Source of the DNA: Rhizobiales bacterium CCH10-E5
Lineage (GTDB): Bacteria; Pseudomonadota; Alphaproteobacteria; Rhizobiales; Beijerinckiaceae
DNA length: 36,007 nucleotides
Direction of reading: 5' to 3'
Assembly (NCBI GenBank): GCA_001556125.1
Contig: LSIG01000091.1
Span: 1-36,007, forward strand
The position numbers were made by a program, and so were the translations under genes. The notes below the pieces were generated by a model. It saw only the letters and a list, made by a program, of their open reading frames with translations, was not told the DNA's origin and did not search any database. Each line of letters starts with the position of its first letter. Within the stretch, counting starts at the first letter, position 1. Of this stretch, positions 1 through 7,852 are shown piece after piece.

Positions 1-51
1 GGGGTCAGTTCTTCATGACGCAAAGGGGTCAGTTCCGAATGTCGCTGGACA
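1..51. mobile_element. Right or left end of an IS21-like insertion sequence (partial)
   Basis: Two copies of GGGGTCAGTTC lie at 1-11 and 25-35, 24 bases apart, followed by a terminal ACA at 49-51. Spaced repeats of this kind and TG...CA termini are typical of IS21-family ends, and the inverse complement begins TGTCCAGCGACATTCGG. Directly after position 51 the reading frame of the serine recombinase begins at its catalytic serine codon, so this is read as an insertion junction. Only the tip of the element is in the window and no transposase is visible, so the family call is moderate and the other junction and target duplication cannot be seen. Confidence 0.5.
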
Positions 52-1656
52 TCGACCGACAAGCAGGCGGAAAACCGGCTCTCGCTCGATGAGCAGGAAG
101 TCCAGATGCGCGACTATTGCGCGCGGAAGGGCTGGACGGTTCTCAGCCTCTACTGCGACGCTGGCGAAAGTGCGAGCTCGCTTCAGCGTCCCGAACTGCA
201 GAAGATGCTCGCACGCTGCCAGGACGGAACTCAAACCGTAGATGCAGTGCTCGTCCACTCGATCTCGCGCGGGTTCCGCAACTTGCTTGATCAGGAGGAG
301 ACCGTTCGGATTCTCGGCCGGCACAAGGTCGCCATCCGCTCGATGTCGGAGAACCTTGAGGCTCGGGATGGTGGCAAGATCATGCGATTGGCGTTAGGCT
401 TCGCCAACGAACTCAAGTCGCATGACGCCCAGATCGGCACGCTGCGTGGCATGGTCGCCACCGCCAAGCTCGGCTACTCCAATGGCGGAACCGCCCCATT
501 CGGCTATCGCTCAGTCGAAGCAGACGCGATCGGCCGCACCATAAAGCGGAGGCTCGAGATCGATCCCGTCGAGGCCGAAATCGTACGTCTCGTTTTCCAT
601 CTCGCGCTGAATGGGAACGGATCGTCGGGCCCGATGGGCGTACGTGCGATCGTTCAGCATCTCAACGCTGCGGGCTATCTCACTCGCCGGGGCGCGGAAT
701 TTTATTCTAGCACCGTCCACGAGATGCTGATCCGGGACGCCTATACCGGCACCCGATCCTGGAATGTGTTCGACAAGCACGGCAACCAGAACGCCGATAG
801 CGACATCATCGACTACAGCGTTCCGCAGATCATCGATCCCCAGACATTCAACGCGGTCCAAGAGCAGCTCGGCCAGCGACAGCCTACTCAGCGCGGTCCC
901 CGCCTTGACAGCGCGCCGTCGCTTTTCGGCGGCCTGATCCGGTGCGGCTGCTGCAAGATGACCATGTCGCCCAGCAGCGGCACGGGGCGCCACGGCAAGA
1001 TCTACAACTATTATCGCTGCGCGAAGTCCATCAGCAAAGGCGCCGTAGCCTGCACAAACAAGCCTGTGGGCAGGGAAACGACCGAAGTGCGTGTCATGGC
1101 AGCGCTCGTCGATTGGCTGACGACACCGGATCGTCTAACGGGCATTCTGCAGGCTCTGCATGCTCGCAAGGCTTCGCGGCAGGGAGCGGTCGAGCAGCGG
1201 ATTGGTCAGCTTCATCGCGAAGCTGCCGATGCGGAAAAGGCGCTTCAAAATCTCTATGCCGCGATCGAGCGCGGCATCCTCGATTCGGCCGAGCCGTCGC
1301 TTCAGGGCAGGGTTGCCTGTCTCCGTGATAAACGCGACCTGGCGCGCGCGGCCCTTGAACGGGCGCAGTCCAGCCTCGTCGAGCAGCCCACGCTGGATCC
1401 AGACGCCATAGAGACCTTCCGTCGCGCCTTGATCGAGCGCCTCTCGTCCGGTCCTGTCGAAAGACGCAAAGCTTGGCTCAGCTCAGTCGTCGACTGCATC
1501 GTCGTCGAGCCCGGGAAAATTCGCATTATCGGTAGAAACGATAGCTTCCAGAGGAATTTGCGCAACCACGCCACCGGCCGCGGGCCGGTTCGTAGTTCTG
1601 ATCGGAAGTGGTGGGCCGGGCCGGAGTGCCTGAACCATGACACCCCAGGCACTTAG
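52..1656 (+). pseudogene. Large serine recombinase, 5' end removed by the IS
   Basis: This reads as a large serine recombinase (resolvase/invertase catalytic domain, recombinase domain, zinc ribbon). The frame runs in from the IS end as STDKQAENRLSLDEQ, where the S matches the nucleophile of the usual YxRxSTDKQ motif. The IS takes the place of the preceding residues. Further on are the HSISRGFRN stretch of the catalytic core, the NGGTAPFGY recombinase-domain motif, a CGCC...YRC...C zinc ribbon near residues 280-330 (counted from 106) and a coiled-coil-like segment after it. There is no ATG, GTG or TTG in frame between the stop at 16-18 and ATG 106, and a protein from 106 would lack the catalytic serine. 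It is probably inactive unless a promoter and start lie in the IS. Whether it was the integrase of the neighbouring phage or an independent element is not shown; it is on the opposite strand, 660 bp from the end of the late operon. Confidence 0.8.
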
Positions 1657-1679
1657 CGTCGAGTGAGAAAGGAAGCTGT

Positions 1680-1700
1680 CTCGCCAGATTGCGAGCTTTT
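1680..1700 (+). terminator. Weak terminator-like hairpin after the recombinase
   Basis: CTCGC (1680-1684) and GCGAG (1691-1695) form a 5-bp stem with a 6-base loop, followed by CTTTTC. It lies 24 bases after the recombinase stop. The stem is short, so this is a weak candidate. I see nothing else in the 118-bp gap to the next gene. Confidence 0.3.
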
Positions 1701-1774
1701 CAACGGGTCTCTTTCCCACTTTCGGGCGCCGGTCGTCTTGCTGCGCGCCGGGGCGGCGCCTACCCTCCGGCGCC

Positions 1775-2272
1775 ATGAGAAACGCCCGCCGCTCCTACTC
1801 AGCCGATGGCCGCGAGATTCCGCCGGCCACCGTCGGCAGCGAGCGCGCCAACGGGGTTCACCTGGTCGAGATTTGGTGCGGTGAATGCCACCACCATGCC
1901 GAGGTCTCGACCGACGACCTGCCGGCCAAGACGCCGATCCCTGACATCTGCCTGCGCTATCGCTGCTCTGCCTGCGGAAGTCGTAACCTCACTTCTCGGC
2001 CGAGCGTGATGCAGCACTACGCCGTCCTGCGCGAGCGCACCGGCATGAGCCATGGGAACGGGCCGCTTCCGCCGCGCGTTGAGCCGGCCGGAGGGAAAGC
2101 CATGCCGAAGGTCTTCATCACCACCGTCGAGGAATACGAGGCCGCGACGCGCGAGGTTCAGGAACTGACCGGCGCGCCAGAGGACACTCCCGAAGAGCGT
2201 CGGCTGATAGACCTCGTTCTGGCGATCGAGGCATGGGACGCGAAGCACGACGACGCGACCGCCTGGCGCTGA
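1775..2272 (+). CDS. Zinc-ribbon protein with HigA-like N-terminal region at its C-end
   Basis: The 165-residue product has two parts. Residues 1-90 carry a zinc ribbon (CGEC near 35, CSAC near 65) of a type I associate with short alphaproteobacterial proteins, with no assigned function. Residues 110-165 (MPKVFITTVEEYEAATREVQ onward) resemble the acidic helical region that precedes the HTH in HigA-type antitoxins (EYEAA...GTPE...LVLAIEAWDAKH), but no HTH follows. An in-frame ATG at 2102 has its own GGAGGG about 8 bases upstream, so the second part may also be made as a separate 56-residue protein. The start at 1775 has only a poor ribosome site. It is convergent with the phage late operon and its stop is a few bases from the late terminator. 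It could be host or phage DNA. Confidence 0.6.
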   Translation: MRNARRSYSADGREIPPATVGSERANGVHLVEIWCGECHHHAEVSTDDLPAKTPIPDICLRYRCSACGSRNLTSRPSVMQHYAVLRERTGMSHGNGPLPPRVEPAGGKAMPKVFITTVEEYEAATREVQELTGAPEDTPEERRLIDLVLAIEAWDAKHDDATAWR

Positions 2273-2276
2273 AACG

Positions 2277-2309
2277 AAAAGACCCGGCGTCGCACGAGCG
2301 AGCCGGGTC
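2277..2309 (-). terminator. Rho-independent terminator of the late operon
   Basis: GACCCGGC (2281-2288) pairs with GCCGGGTC (2302-2309) around a 13-base loop. Read on the minus strand the stem is followed by TTTTCG. It lies 6 bases beyond the stop of the last late gene, so it closes the minus-strand operon. No T run follows it on the plus strand. Confidence 0.8.
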
Positions 2310-2314
2310 CGGTA

Positions 2315-2674
2315 TCAGGCAACCTTGGCAGGCGGAGGCGTCGGCGGCGGCCCGTCGCGCCAGCGCTTGGCCCATCTGATCAGCGCATCGCAAATGGTCA
2401 TGCCGACGAGGCCGAGGCAGAAGCCGACGCTGCCTTCAATGTCTCCGGTCGGATAGCTCCAGAGGTCGAGCCATTTCCGAACGATCGGCATGACGGCCGG
2501 CGTGCCATAGCCAGCGGTCAGCCCGCCGACGATCGCCGAGCTGATGCGCTGAGACAGAGAGAAGCCCGGAGAGATAAGCCCGCGCGCGAGACCACCGGCG
2601 ATGCCGGAGACCACGTTGACGAACTTCGCGCCGATCATCTGATGTAGCCAGTCGGTAGGAGGAAGATCGGCCAT
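2315..2674 (-). CDS. Putative membrane protein of the lysis cassette (second holin candidate)
   Basis: This 119-residue protein is the last gene of the late operon, 8 bases after the holin candidate, with GAGGG upstream of its ATG. Residues 17-65 are Gly/Ala/Ile-rich (VNVVSGIAGGLARGLI, AIVGGLTAGYG) and residues 81-98 are hydrophobic (GFCLGLVGMTICDALI). The tail is basic then proline-rich (RWAKRWRDGPPPTPPP). Two or three membrane passes plus a charged C-terminus after an endolysin gene would suit a holin or antiholin, but no family was recognised. Position is the main argument. Confidence 0.65.
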   Translation of the reverse strand: MADLPPTDWLHQMIGAKFVNVVSGIAGGLARGLISPGFSLSQRISSAIVGGLTAGYGTPAVMPIVRKWLDLWSYPTGDIEGSVGFCLGLVGMTICDALIRWAKRWRDGPPPTPPPAKVA

Positions 2675-2682
2675 CGAAGCCC

Positions 2683-2955
2683 TCACAGCCGGGAAACGAC
2701 AGTGCGGGTTGCGTCGGCCACCTTCTCGGCGATCTCGGGTGTGGTGACGATCGTCTGCACCTCCGGCAGTGCGGCAGCGCTGGCCACCAGCCCCGCCTTG
2801 CGGCGAACCCACAGCCCCCAGACGGTCGGGATCAGCCACATGACGAAGGCGACGAAGACGGTCTGGCCCTGCGCGTCGAGGATGCCATAGGTGCCAAGTG
2901 CGGCGGCGGCCGATTGGACGATGGTGCGGAGGAAGCTGAGGATCTGTTCGTTCAT
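2683..2955 (-). CDS. Putative holin (Pam3 gp28-like)
   Basis: This 90-residue membrane protein lies directly after the GH19 endolysin. An N-terminal amphipathic or membrane helix (LSFLRTIVQSAAAALGTYG) is followed by a clear transmembrane segment (VFVAFVMWLIPTVWGLWVRR) and a soluble tail of about 40 residues. The pattern matches the small holin family of Pam3-like phages. An ATG at 2961 is also possible, but AGGAG is 8 bases before the ATG at 2955 and only 2 before the other, which decides for 2955. It is expected to permeabilise the inner membrane and release the endolysin. Functional assignment is by length, topology and context. Confidence 0.75.
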   Translation of the reverse strand: MNEQILSFLRTIVQSAAAALGTYGILDAQGQTVFVAFVMWLIPTVWGLWVRRKAGLVASAAALPEVQTIVTTPEIAEKVADATRTVVSRL

Positions 2956-2969
2956 GGTCATTTCTCCTG

Positions 2970-3740
2970 TCAGGCGCCCAGAAGCTCGCGGGCCTTCTTC
3001 GCGATCTTGATGCGGTCGGATTCGTGGTTGGCCGCCTTCTTCGCCTTCGGATCGCCGCGGTTAATGGCCCGCGAGATCGCCGCGGTGTCGCCGCGGTCGG
3101 CGTAGGGGTTCAGGCCCTTGTCGCCCCAGTAGAGGACCGCGATGCGGACGCTGACGTCCGGCCGCGAGGCGAGCGTCGGTTCCTTGATCAGGTCGAGGCC
3201 GAGGCGGCGCCCGTAGCGGGCGTAGTTGTCGCGCCCGGTGCACTGGAAGATGCCGCGGCCCTTGAAGCGCCGGCCGTCGCCGACGACGACGTTGCCGAGG
3301 TCCTTGCGGCCCTCATAGGCCGCGCCGCTGGCATACTCCTCGAGGACGCGGAAATAGTCCGTCTCTAAACAGGCCTGCGCGAGGAACTCGGCGATCCGGG
3401 CCGGCGTGTCGATCTCGCCGCTGGCCAGCCAATGCGCGTTGTCGGCGATGCCGCGAGCGACGATCGGGCTAGCGAAGGCGCCGCAGGATCGCGCAAGAGC
3501 GCTCAGGAGGCCGACGTTGACGGCCGGGGCGGCGGGAGGCGCGGGCGCGGGGCGCATTTCGGCCACGGCCGCCTGCAGCGCGGCGATCGTCTTCGGCCCC
3601 AGCACGCCGTCGGCGGCGAGGCCTTTGTTGGCCTGAAACGAGACGAGCGCGCCGCGCGTCTTCGATCCCCATGCGCCGTCGACCGGGCCGGGCGCATAGC
3701 CGAGCTTGGCCAGCGCGGCCTGAACCTCGCGAATGTCCAT
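2970..3740 (-). CDS. Endolysin: peptidoglycan-binding domain plus GH19 hydrolase
   Basis: The 256-residue protein cleaves the cell wall at the end of infection. Residues 1-60 are a PG_binding_1 repeat (VQAALAKLGYAPGPVDGAWG...VLGPKTIAALQ). A proline/alanine linker runs from 62 to 74. Residues 78-256 are a GH19 chitinase-like domain with the putative catalytic Glu126 in AQACLETDYF, then the GRRFKGRGIFQCTGRDNYARYG block characteristic of this family (positions about 175-197). There is no signal peptide, so export would depend on the holin. It sits between a small secreted protein and the holin candidates. This family is common in alphaproteobacterial phages. Confidence 0.93.
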   Translation of the reverse strand: MDIREVQAALAKLGYAPGPVDGAWGSKTRGALVSFQANKGLAADGVLGPKTIAALQAAVAEMRPAPAPPAAPAVNVGLLSALARSCGAFASPIVARGIADNAHWLASGEIDTPARIAEFLAQACLETDYFRVLEEYASGAAYEGRKDLGNVVVGDGRRFKGRGIFQCTGRDNYARYGRRLGLDLIKEPTLASRPDVSVRIAVLYWGDKGLNPYADRGDTAAISRAINRGDPKAKKAANHESDRIKIAKKARELLGA

Positions 3741-3764
3741 GATGATGCTCCGGTGCGGGAAGGG

Positions 3765-4103
3765 TCAGAAACCGCCTTTGGCGGAGAAGAAGCAGAGCAG
3801 GTCGCCCGCGCCGTTGAGGCAGATGTGCCAGCGGCCGTCTGGCGAGACCTTGGCCTCGCGGTAGGGGATGCGGACCACGAGCGGCGCCGGGCGGTCAGCG
3901 CGCCACATCGGATGCGTGCCGGGCGCGATGGTCACGACGTAGCCCTGCGCGGTCTCCTTGACCGTCTCTGGCGCGATCTGGGCGCAGTCATTGTCCGCGC
4001 AGCACGAGAGCGGATACGTCCATCCGCTCATCGCCTGATGCGCGCGCGTCTCCGGCGCGCCCACCGCAAGGGCGAGCGCGAGCGATAGCCAGGCGAGTTT
4101 CAT
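3765..4103 (-). CDS. Small secreted Cys-rich protein
   Basis: This 112-residue protein has a signal peptide (MKLAWLSLALALAVG, likely cleavage after TRA near residue 21). The mature part has five cysteines, including SGWTYPLSCCADNDC and a C-terminal HICLN...LLCFF pair, and a central SPDGRWHIC motif. I recognise this arrangement from small periplasmic proteins common in Rhizobiales genomes and their phages; the function is unknown. It lies in the lysis cassette, 12 bases after the lipoprotein gene and 24 before the endolysin. A role in the late stage of infection or in altering the host envelope is inference from position. Confidence 0.75.
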   Translation of the reverse strand: MKLAWLSLALALAVGAPETRAHQAMSGWTYPLSCCADNDCAQIAPETVKETAQGYVVTIAPGTHPMWRADRPAPLVVRIPYREAKVSPDGRWHICLNGAGDLLCFFSAKGGF

Positions 4104-4115
4104 CGGCGGCTCCGG

Positions 4116-4244
4116 TCAGTGACAGCGGCGGTTCGCGTCGTGATCGACGGCGAGGCAGTAGAGCAGTGCGCCCGTCCCCGGAGCGCAGGCAGACAGGATC
4201 GAGACGAGCGCCAGCAGCGCCAGCCCGAGGGCAGCGTTCTTCAT
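4116..4244 (-). CDS. Small phage lipoprotein
   Basis: This 42-residue protein has a lipoprotein signal: MKNAALGLALLALVSILSAC, with the lipobox LSAC at residues 17-20. The mature 23-residue peptide (CAPGTGALLYCLAVDHDANRRCH) has two more cysteines. GGAGC lies 5 bases before the ATG at 4244. It is the first gene of the lysis cassette after the terminator at 4262-4282. An outer spanin (Rz1-like) role is possible by size, lipid anchor and position, but it lacks the usual proline richness and no inner spanin is visible, so that is a guess. Confidence 0.65.
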   Translation of the reverse strand: MKNAALGLALLALVSILSACAPGTGALLYCLAVDHDANRRCH

Positions 4245-4261
4245 GGGATGCTCCGGACATG

Positions 4262-4282
4262 AAAAAGCCGCCCGAAGGCGGC
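4262..4282 (-). terminator. Terminator between the tail-fibre genes and the lysis cassette
   Basis: GCCGCC (4267-4272) and GGCGGC (4277-4282) form a hairpin with a CGAA loop, and on the minus strand it is followed by TTTTT. It lies 26 bases after the DUF4376 gene and 17 before the lipoprotein start. It would reduce or separate lysis-gene expression from the structural operon unless read through. Confidence 0.75.
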
Positions 4283-4308
4283 AGGTGGCATGCGGGTGCA
4301 GCGTTACG

Positions 4309-4830
4309 TCAGGGTTCGAACGCCGCGTCGATCTGCGCGGTCGTGGTGATCGTGCCGGCTTCAATCGCGGCACGCACGGTCGCCTCTATGGCAAACACCG
4401 CCTGCACATGCTGGCCGACCGCGATGGCGATGGCCGTCATGGTCGCCGCGTCGAGATCGACGAACCCGTCAGCCGCCTTGAAGCGGATGATCGTCTCGGG
4501 GACCTTGTCGCAGAGCGCGACGGCGCCGCTGATCATGGCCTGACTAGAGCGGTCGGTCTGGACCGGGACACCCGCGACCGCGATGCCGCCGACCTCAACC
4601 TGCCACCGCTTGTCGGCGGCATAGGCCACAAGTTCGGCCTTGGTCGGTGCCGGCATGTCGGGAGCAGGCGATGCCTTCCCATTTTGATAGGACCAGCCGA
4701 TCTCGGCCGTGTTCGGCACAGAGACCAGCTCCGCGACGATGTCGGGATGGTAACATTCAGCGAGGTCAAACCCCGGAACCGGCTCGACGAACTCGACGAT
4801 GCGGCCGCCGGAGATACGAGCAATTTTCAT
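4309..4830 (-). CDS. DUF4376-type protein, putative tail-fibre accessory
   Basis: The 173-residue product starts at ATG 4830 with GAGG upstream. Residues 70-170 match the DUF4376 pattern found behind phage tail-fibre genes: AYAADKRWQVEVGGI, DRSSQAMISGAVAL, FKAADGFVDLDAATMTAIA and a helical end (VGQHVQAVFAIEATVRAAIE). The N-terminal 60 residues (ISGGRIVEFVEPVPGF...EIGWSYQNGK) look like a tail-fibre assembly or tip domain. It follows the tail fibre by 8 bases. It probably helps fold the fibre or forms part of it. The family has no demonstrated biochemical function that I know of. Confidence 0.75.
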   Translation of the reverse strand: MKIARISGGRIVEFVEPVPGFDLAECYHPDIVAELVSVPNTAEIGWSYQNGKASPAPDMPAPTKAELVAYAADKRWQVEVGGIAVAGVPVQTDRSSQAMISGAVALCDKVPETIIRFKAADGFVDLDAATMTAIAIAVGQHVQAVFAIEATVRAAIEAGTITTTAQIDAAFEP

Positions 4831-4838
4831 AACCGACC

Positions 4839-5987
4839 TCAGAATTCGATGATGAGGAGTCCGTTGGCGCCATTGCCACCGCCATAGACGCCTCCCGCGC
4901 CGTTGCCGCCGACGCCTGGGAAAAGACCGTTGATGCCGGAGCCTTGACCGATTGCAGGCAGATTGATGCTCTGCCCGAATGCTCCGCCGCCCGTTCCCCC
5001 GACAGCAGTCCCTGAGACGTTGGACCCGGTCGTGGCTGGGCCTCCGCCAAACCGGATATCGCCGGTTGAAGGGGCAGCAGGCGGCGAGTTGGTTGCCGGG
5101 AACGGGAATCCGGAGGAAGCCGGATCGGCGCCAGAGCCGCCAAGAGCCGACGCCATGGCACCGAACGATGTCGTGCCCCCGGCCGTGCCGGGCGCGGGCG
5201 TCGTCCCGCCGCCTACGCCGCCGGAACCGACTGTAATTGGGATGGCAACGCCTGGGCTTACCGAGAAAATCCCTTCGAAGTAAGCGCCGCCCGTGCCACC
5301 AGGAGCGCCGCCGCCGGAGAAGTTGGACCCACCACCGCCACCACCGCCTCCCCAGCCGCGAACTCGGCAAAGGTAGACTCCAGCCGGCGGCGTCCAGCTT
5401 GTGCTTCCCGCACCCAACACGACAATGTTGCGGAAGCCGATTTGAGCGCCAGTGTCGAGCTGGAACTGAGTGCCGTCATAGATGACGGTCACGATCTTGT
5501 TCTGCAGCAAATCGCCCAGCTTCAGCAGGCCATTGTCACCACCGATCACGTTACGCGGACCGAGCCCGTTCACGTTCAGGGTGACGTTCTGACTCGTATT
5601 GGTCGTCGCGATCGAGAGGCGAAGAGGAACGCCGTTCAGTTCGCCATAGTTCGCCGGCGCCGGGTTGAGCGTCACCGTCAGGGCGTTCGCCGTGCCGCCG
5701 ACAGTAGGTGCGTAGTTGGTCGCCTGCGCTCGGTAGGCCGCCTCAAATGCGTCGAGGAGGGCTGCGATATCTCCGTCGTCGAAAGCGTTCGCCCCTCCCC
5801 GATCCGAGATGAACTGGCCGATCATCGCGGCCATCGAGGTCGCCTGACGAAGGGCTTTATTGACCTCGTTCGACTTGGCCGTGCCGGCTTGGAACCCCGT
5901 CAGGCGGGCAGCCAACGCGGCCCACGCGGACTGAGTAATGACGTTCGCCCCGCCCCCGGTTGCGTGGGGCAGAAAATCGTTTGCCAT
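4839..5987 (-). CDS. Tail fibre / receptor-binding protein with glycine-rich tip
   Basis: The 382-residue product has an N-terminal region shared with phage fibres (residues 1-90: ANDFLPHATGGGANVITQ, then GTAKSNEVNKALRQATSMAA and AFDDGDIAALLDAFEAAY). A beta-rich shaft follows (residues 95-190: ANALTVTLNPAP..., LRLSIATTNTSQNVTLNVNG). The last 190 residues are extremely glycine-rich (WGGGGGGGGSNFSGGGAPGG and similar), ending LLIIEF. Glycine-rich tips of this kind form the polyglycine sandwich of adhesins such as S16 gp38 and related host-recognition domains. The gene lies after DUF2612 and before DUF4376, the usual place for the receptor-binding protein. The glycine loops are likely fast-evolving. 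Receptor unknown. Confidence 0.85.
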   Translation of the reverse strand: MANDFLPHATGGGANVITQSAWAALAARLTGFQAGTAKSNEVNKALRQATSMAAMIGQFISDRGGANAFDDGDIAALLDAFEAAYRAQATNYAPTVGGTANALTVTLNPAPANYGELNGVPLRLSIATTNTSQNVTLNVNGLGPRNVIGGDNGLLKLGDLLQNKIVTVIYDGTQFQLDTGAQIGFRNIVVLGAGSTSWTPPAGVYLCRVRGWGGGGGGGGSNFSGGGAPGGTGGAYFEGIFSVSPGVAIPITVGSGGVGGGTTPAPGTAGGTTSFGAMASALGGSGADPASSGFPFPATNSPPAAPSTGDIRFGGGPATTGSNVSGTAVGGTGGGAFGQSINLPAIGQGSGINGLFPGVGGNGAGGVYGGGNGANGLLIIEF

Positions 5988-6005
5988 AGCGAGGTCTCCG
6001 GGGGA

Positions 6006-6680
6006 TCAGGTCGTGAAGTAGGCGGGCGGGGCGCCCCAGGCGCCATCGTCAAAGCCGGCGATGAAATCGTTATCGACGTCGAAGCCGAACAGCGGGCCGT
6101 CGACCGTGGTGATCAGGTAATCGGCGCGCACGCCCTCCGGCTTCAGCGGCAGGTAGCCGTCCGACAGGAGCGCAATGAAAAGTGCCGAGGGGATCACGCC
6201 GGCCACGCCGAAGGTGATCGTCATGTCCTGATTGTCGGTGACGACGAGTTGTGTCTCGCCGCCAGGGAAGATGATCTCCAGCGCGGCCTTGGCCGCTGGC
6301 AGCGTGCCGTCCCAGTTGTTCGCTGCAATCTTGGCGCGCAGCAGCGTGCGGAACGTCTCGTCGTCGAGCCGGGTGATCCCCGACGGCGTGTCGAAGGGCT
6401 GATACCAGACGCCCCGATCAAAGCCGCGGGGCTCGTCGTCGAACGAGAACCATGCGCCGGCGATCGGCGTCTGGACGAACCGCGTGCGCCCGACCCATTC
6501 GCCAACCGCGTCGAGCTGCGCGCCGATGGCATGGTCCAGATCGAAGTCGAGCGGCAGATGCGCGAGGAACGCCTGCTGCGCGACGATCGGCTCCACGATC
6601 GCCTTGATCATCGCCGCGAACTTGGGCTTGTCGCGGTGCTGCGCCGTGATCAGCGCGAGATAATCGTCCGTTGTCGCCAT
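6006..6680 (-). CDS. DUF2612 baseplate protein (gpI/tail-fibre network connector)
   Basis: The 224-residue product has the DUF2612 signature: an N-terminal helical part (YLALITAQHRDKPKFAAMI..IVEP), GAQLDAVGEWVGRTRFV, then FRTLLRAKIAANNWDGT around residue 120 and a C-terminal GYLPLKPEGVRADYLIT. In phages with simple contractile baseplates this protein follows gpJ and occupies the place of P2 gpI, attaching fibres to the baseplate wedge. The start is ATG 6680, overlapping the gpJ stop as TGATG; a GTG at 6683 would add one residue. Confidence 0.85.
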   Translation of the reverse strand: MATTDDYLALITAQHRDKPKFAAMIKAIVEPIVAQQAFLAHLPLDFDLDHAIGAQLDAVGEWVGRTRFVQTPIAGAWFSFDDEPRGFDRGVWYQPFDTPSGITRLDDETFRTLLRAKIAANNWDGTLPAAKAALEIIFPGGETQLVVTDNQDMTITFGVAGVIPSALFIALLSDGYLPLKPEGVRADYLITTVDGPLFGFDVDNDFIAGFDDGAWGAPPAYFTT

Positions 6681-7852
6681 CACGAGACCGTTGTGGTGAT
6701 GTCGGTCAGAGCGGCGGTGGGCGCCTCATTGAAGGCGACCACGAGATCCGACGTGCCGAGCGAGCCCGCGTTCTTCGCGATGGTCAGCGCCGTGATCTTG
6801 TAGGTGCGCCGGTCGGGCAGGCCGTTGAGATTGGCCGGGACGTACATCTCGGCGAACTCGACGTCCTCGCCGATGTCGAGCGCGTTGATCCAATCGACGC
6901 ATGCCTGCTTGATCGCCGTCTCGATCGCCGTGGTGAAGCCGGCGAGCGCGGTGATGGAGATGGCGACCTTGATGGTGGCGGTCGTCGGTCGATAGAACTT
7001 GATCGCGCGGGTGACGCCATATTCGTCGGTGACGTCGACCGAGGTGGTGCCGTAGGTCGCGGCGCCCGGCCCCTTCTTGTCGGCGATGGCCTGGGCGATG
7101 GCCGCGGCGTCGCCGCCCTGAACCACGAGCGAGATCGAATGCGCCGGCAGTCCGTTGGCGTCGGTCGTGCCCGTGTCGTTCTCATAGCCCTTGATACGCG
7201 TCACGCCGGTCAGGGACGCGACCGCGCCGACCGTGCCCTCAAAGACCGTGCGGGACGGCAGGGCGGTCGAGAGCGTCTGCCGGCGGCGCAGGCCCGCATC
7301 GGTCTCGACAGGGGCGCCAGCGGTCGCCGCAGACGGATTGTTGACGCTCTGCCAACCGCGCGTCGGCGTGCCAATGACCGTGATCGTGTTGGCGCCGGCC
7401 AGAACCGCGCCGAGATCCTTCGCCGTGGCCGTGACCGTGATGTCGCCGTCGCTCGGGATCGTCACGCTGGCCGGGAGCAGCCATTGCGTGCCGGCGGCGT
7501 CCTGCGCGATGCCGTTGGTGATCGTCGAGCCCGCCTGCCCGGTGATGACGAGGTCCACGGTCGAATAGCTGGCGGCGAGGCGCTTGATGCCGTTGATCTT
7601 GACGACGGAGGACAGACCGACGCCGCGCGCCGAGGACGGCGAGAAAGCGTTGTAGATCGCGACCGCTTGAGCGTTGCAGCCGTCGATGGCCGCCGCGAAG
7701 ATGGCCAGCATCTGGCCGTCCTGCGAGTCCGGCTCGATATAGACGTCATCGCCATAGATGCCGCGAAACTCCGCCTCGAGATAGGCGAGAACATCGGCAT
7801 AGTCCGGCTTGAAGATGCCATTCTCGTCGATAGTGCAGACAGGCAGGGCCAT
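6680..7852 (-). CDS. Baseplate wedge protein J (gp6-like)
   Basis: The 390-residue protein belongs to the baseplate J-like family. The N-terminus (FKPDYADVLAYLEAEFRGIYGDDVYIEPDSQDGQ) is the typical opening, followed by AIYNAFSPSSARGVGLSSVVKINGI and the central ETDAGLRRRQTLSTALPSRTVFEG...VTRIKGYEND...GLPAHSISLVVQGGD, which is the most conserved part. The C-terminal third forms the wedge fork. It makes the iris around the tail tube together with the gp25-like and DUF2612 proteins that flank it. Its start overlaps the gp25 stop as TGATG. Confidence 0.93.
   Translation of the reverse strand: MALPVCTIDENGIFKPDYADVLAYLEAEFRGIYGDDVYIEPDSQDGQMLAIFAAAIDGCNAQAVAIYNAFSPSSARGVGLSSVVKINGIKRLAASYSTVDLVITGQAGSTITNGIAQDAAGTQWLLPASVTIPSDGDITVTATAKDLGAVLAGANTITVIGTPTRGWQSVNNPSAATAGAPVETDAGLRRRQTLSTALPSRTVFEGTVGAVASLTGVTRIKGYENDTGTTDANGLPAHSISLVVQGGDAAAIAQAIADKKGPGAATYGTTSVDVTDEYGVTRAIKFYRPTTATIKVAISITALAGFTTAIETAIKQACVDWINALDIGEDVEFAEMYVPANLNGLPDRRTYKITALTIAKNAGSLGTSDLVVAFNEAPTAALTDITTTVS

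Noticed and set aside
1..2310. tRNA gene or attachment site at the left end
   Set aside because: I saw no cloverleaf-forming sequence or repeated core that would mark an att site; the right boundary is not in the window for comparison.
5442..6803. Long plus-strand open frames opposite the tail genes (also 14203-15618, 19136-21007, 21878-23212)
   Set aside because: They are antisense to clearly recognised phage genes, have low-complexity Arg/Gly/Asp-rich translations and match no family; GC-rich codon bias opens these frames.
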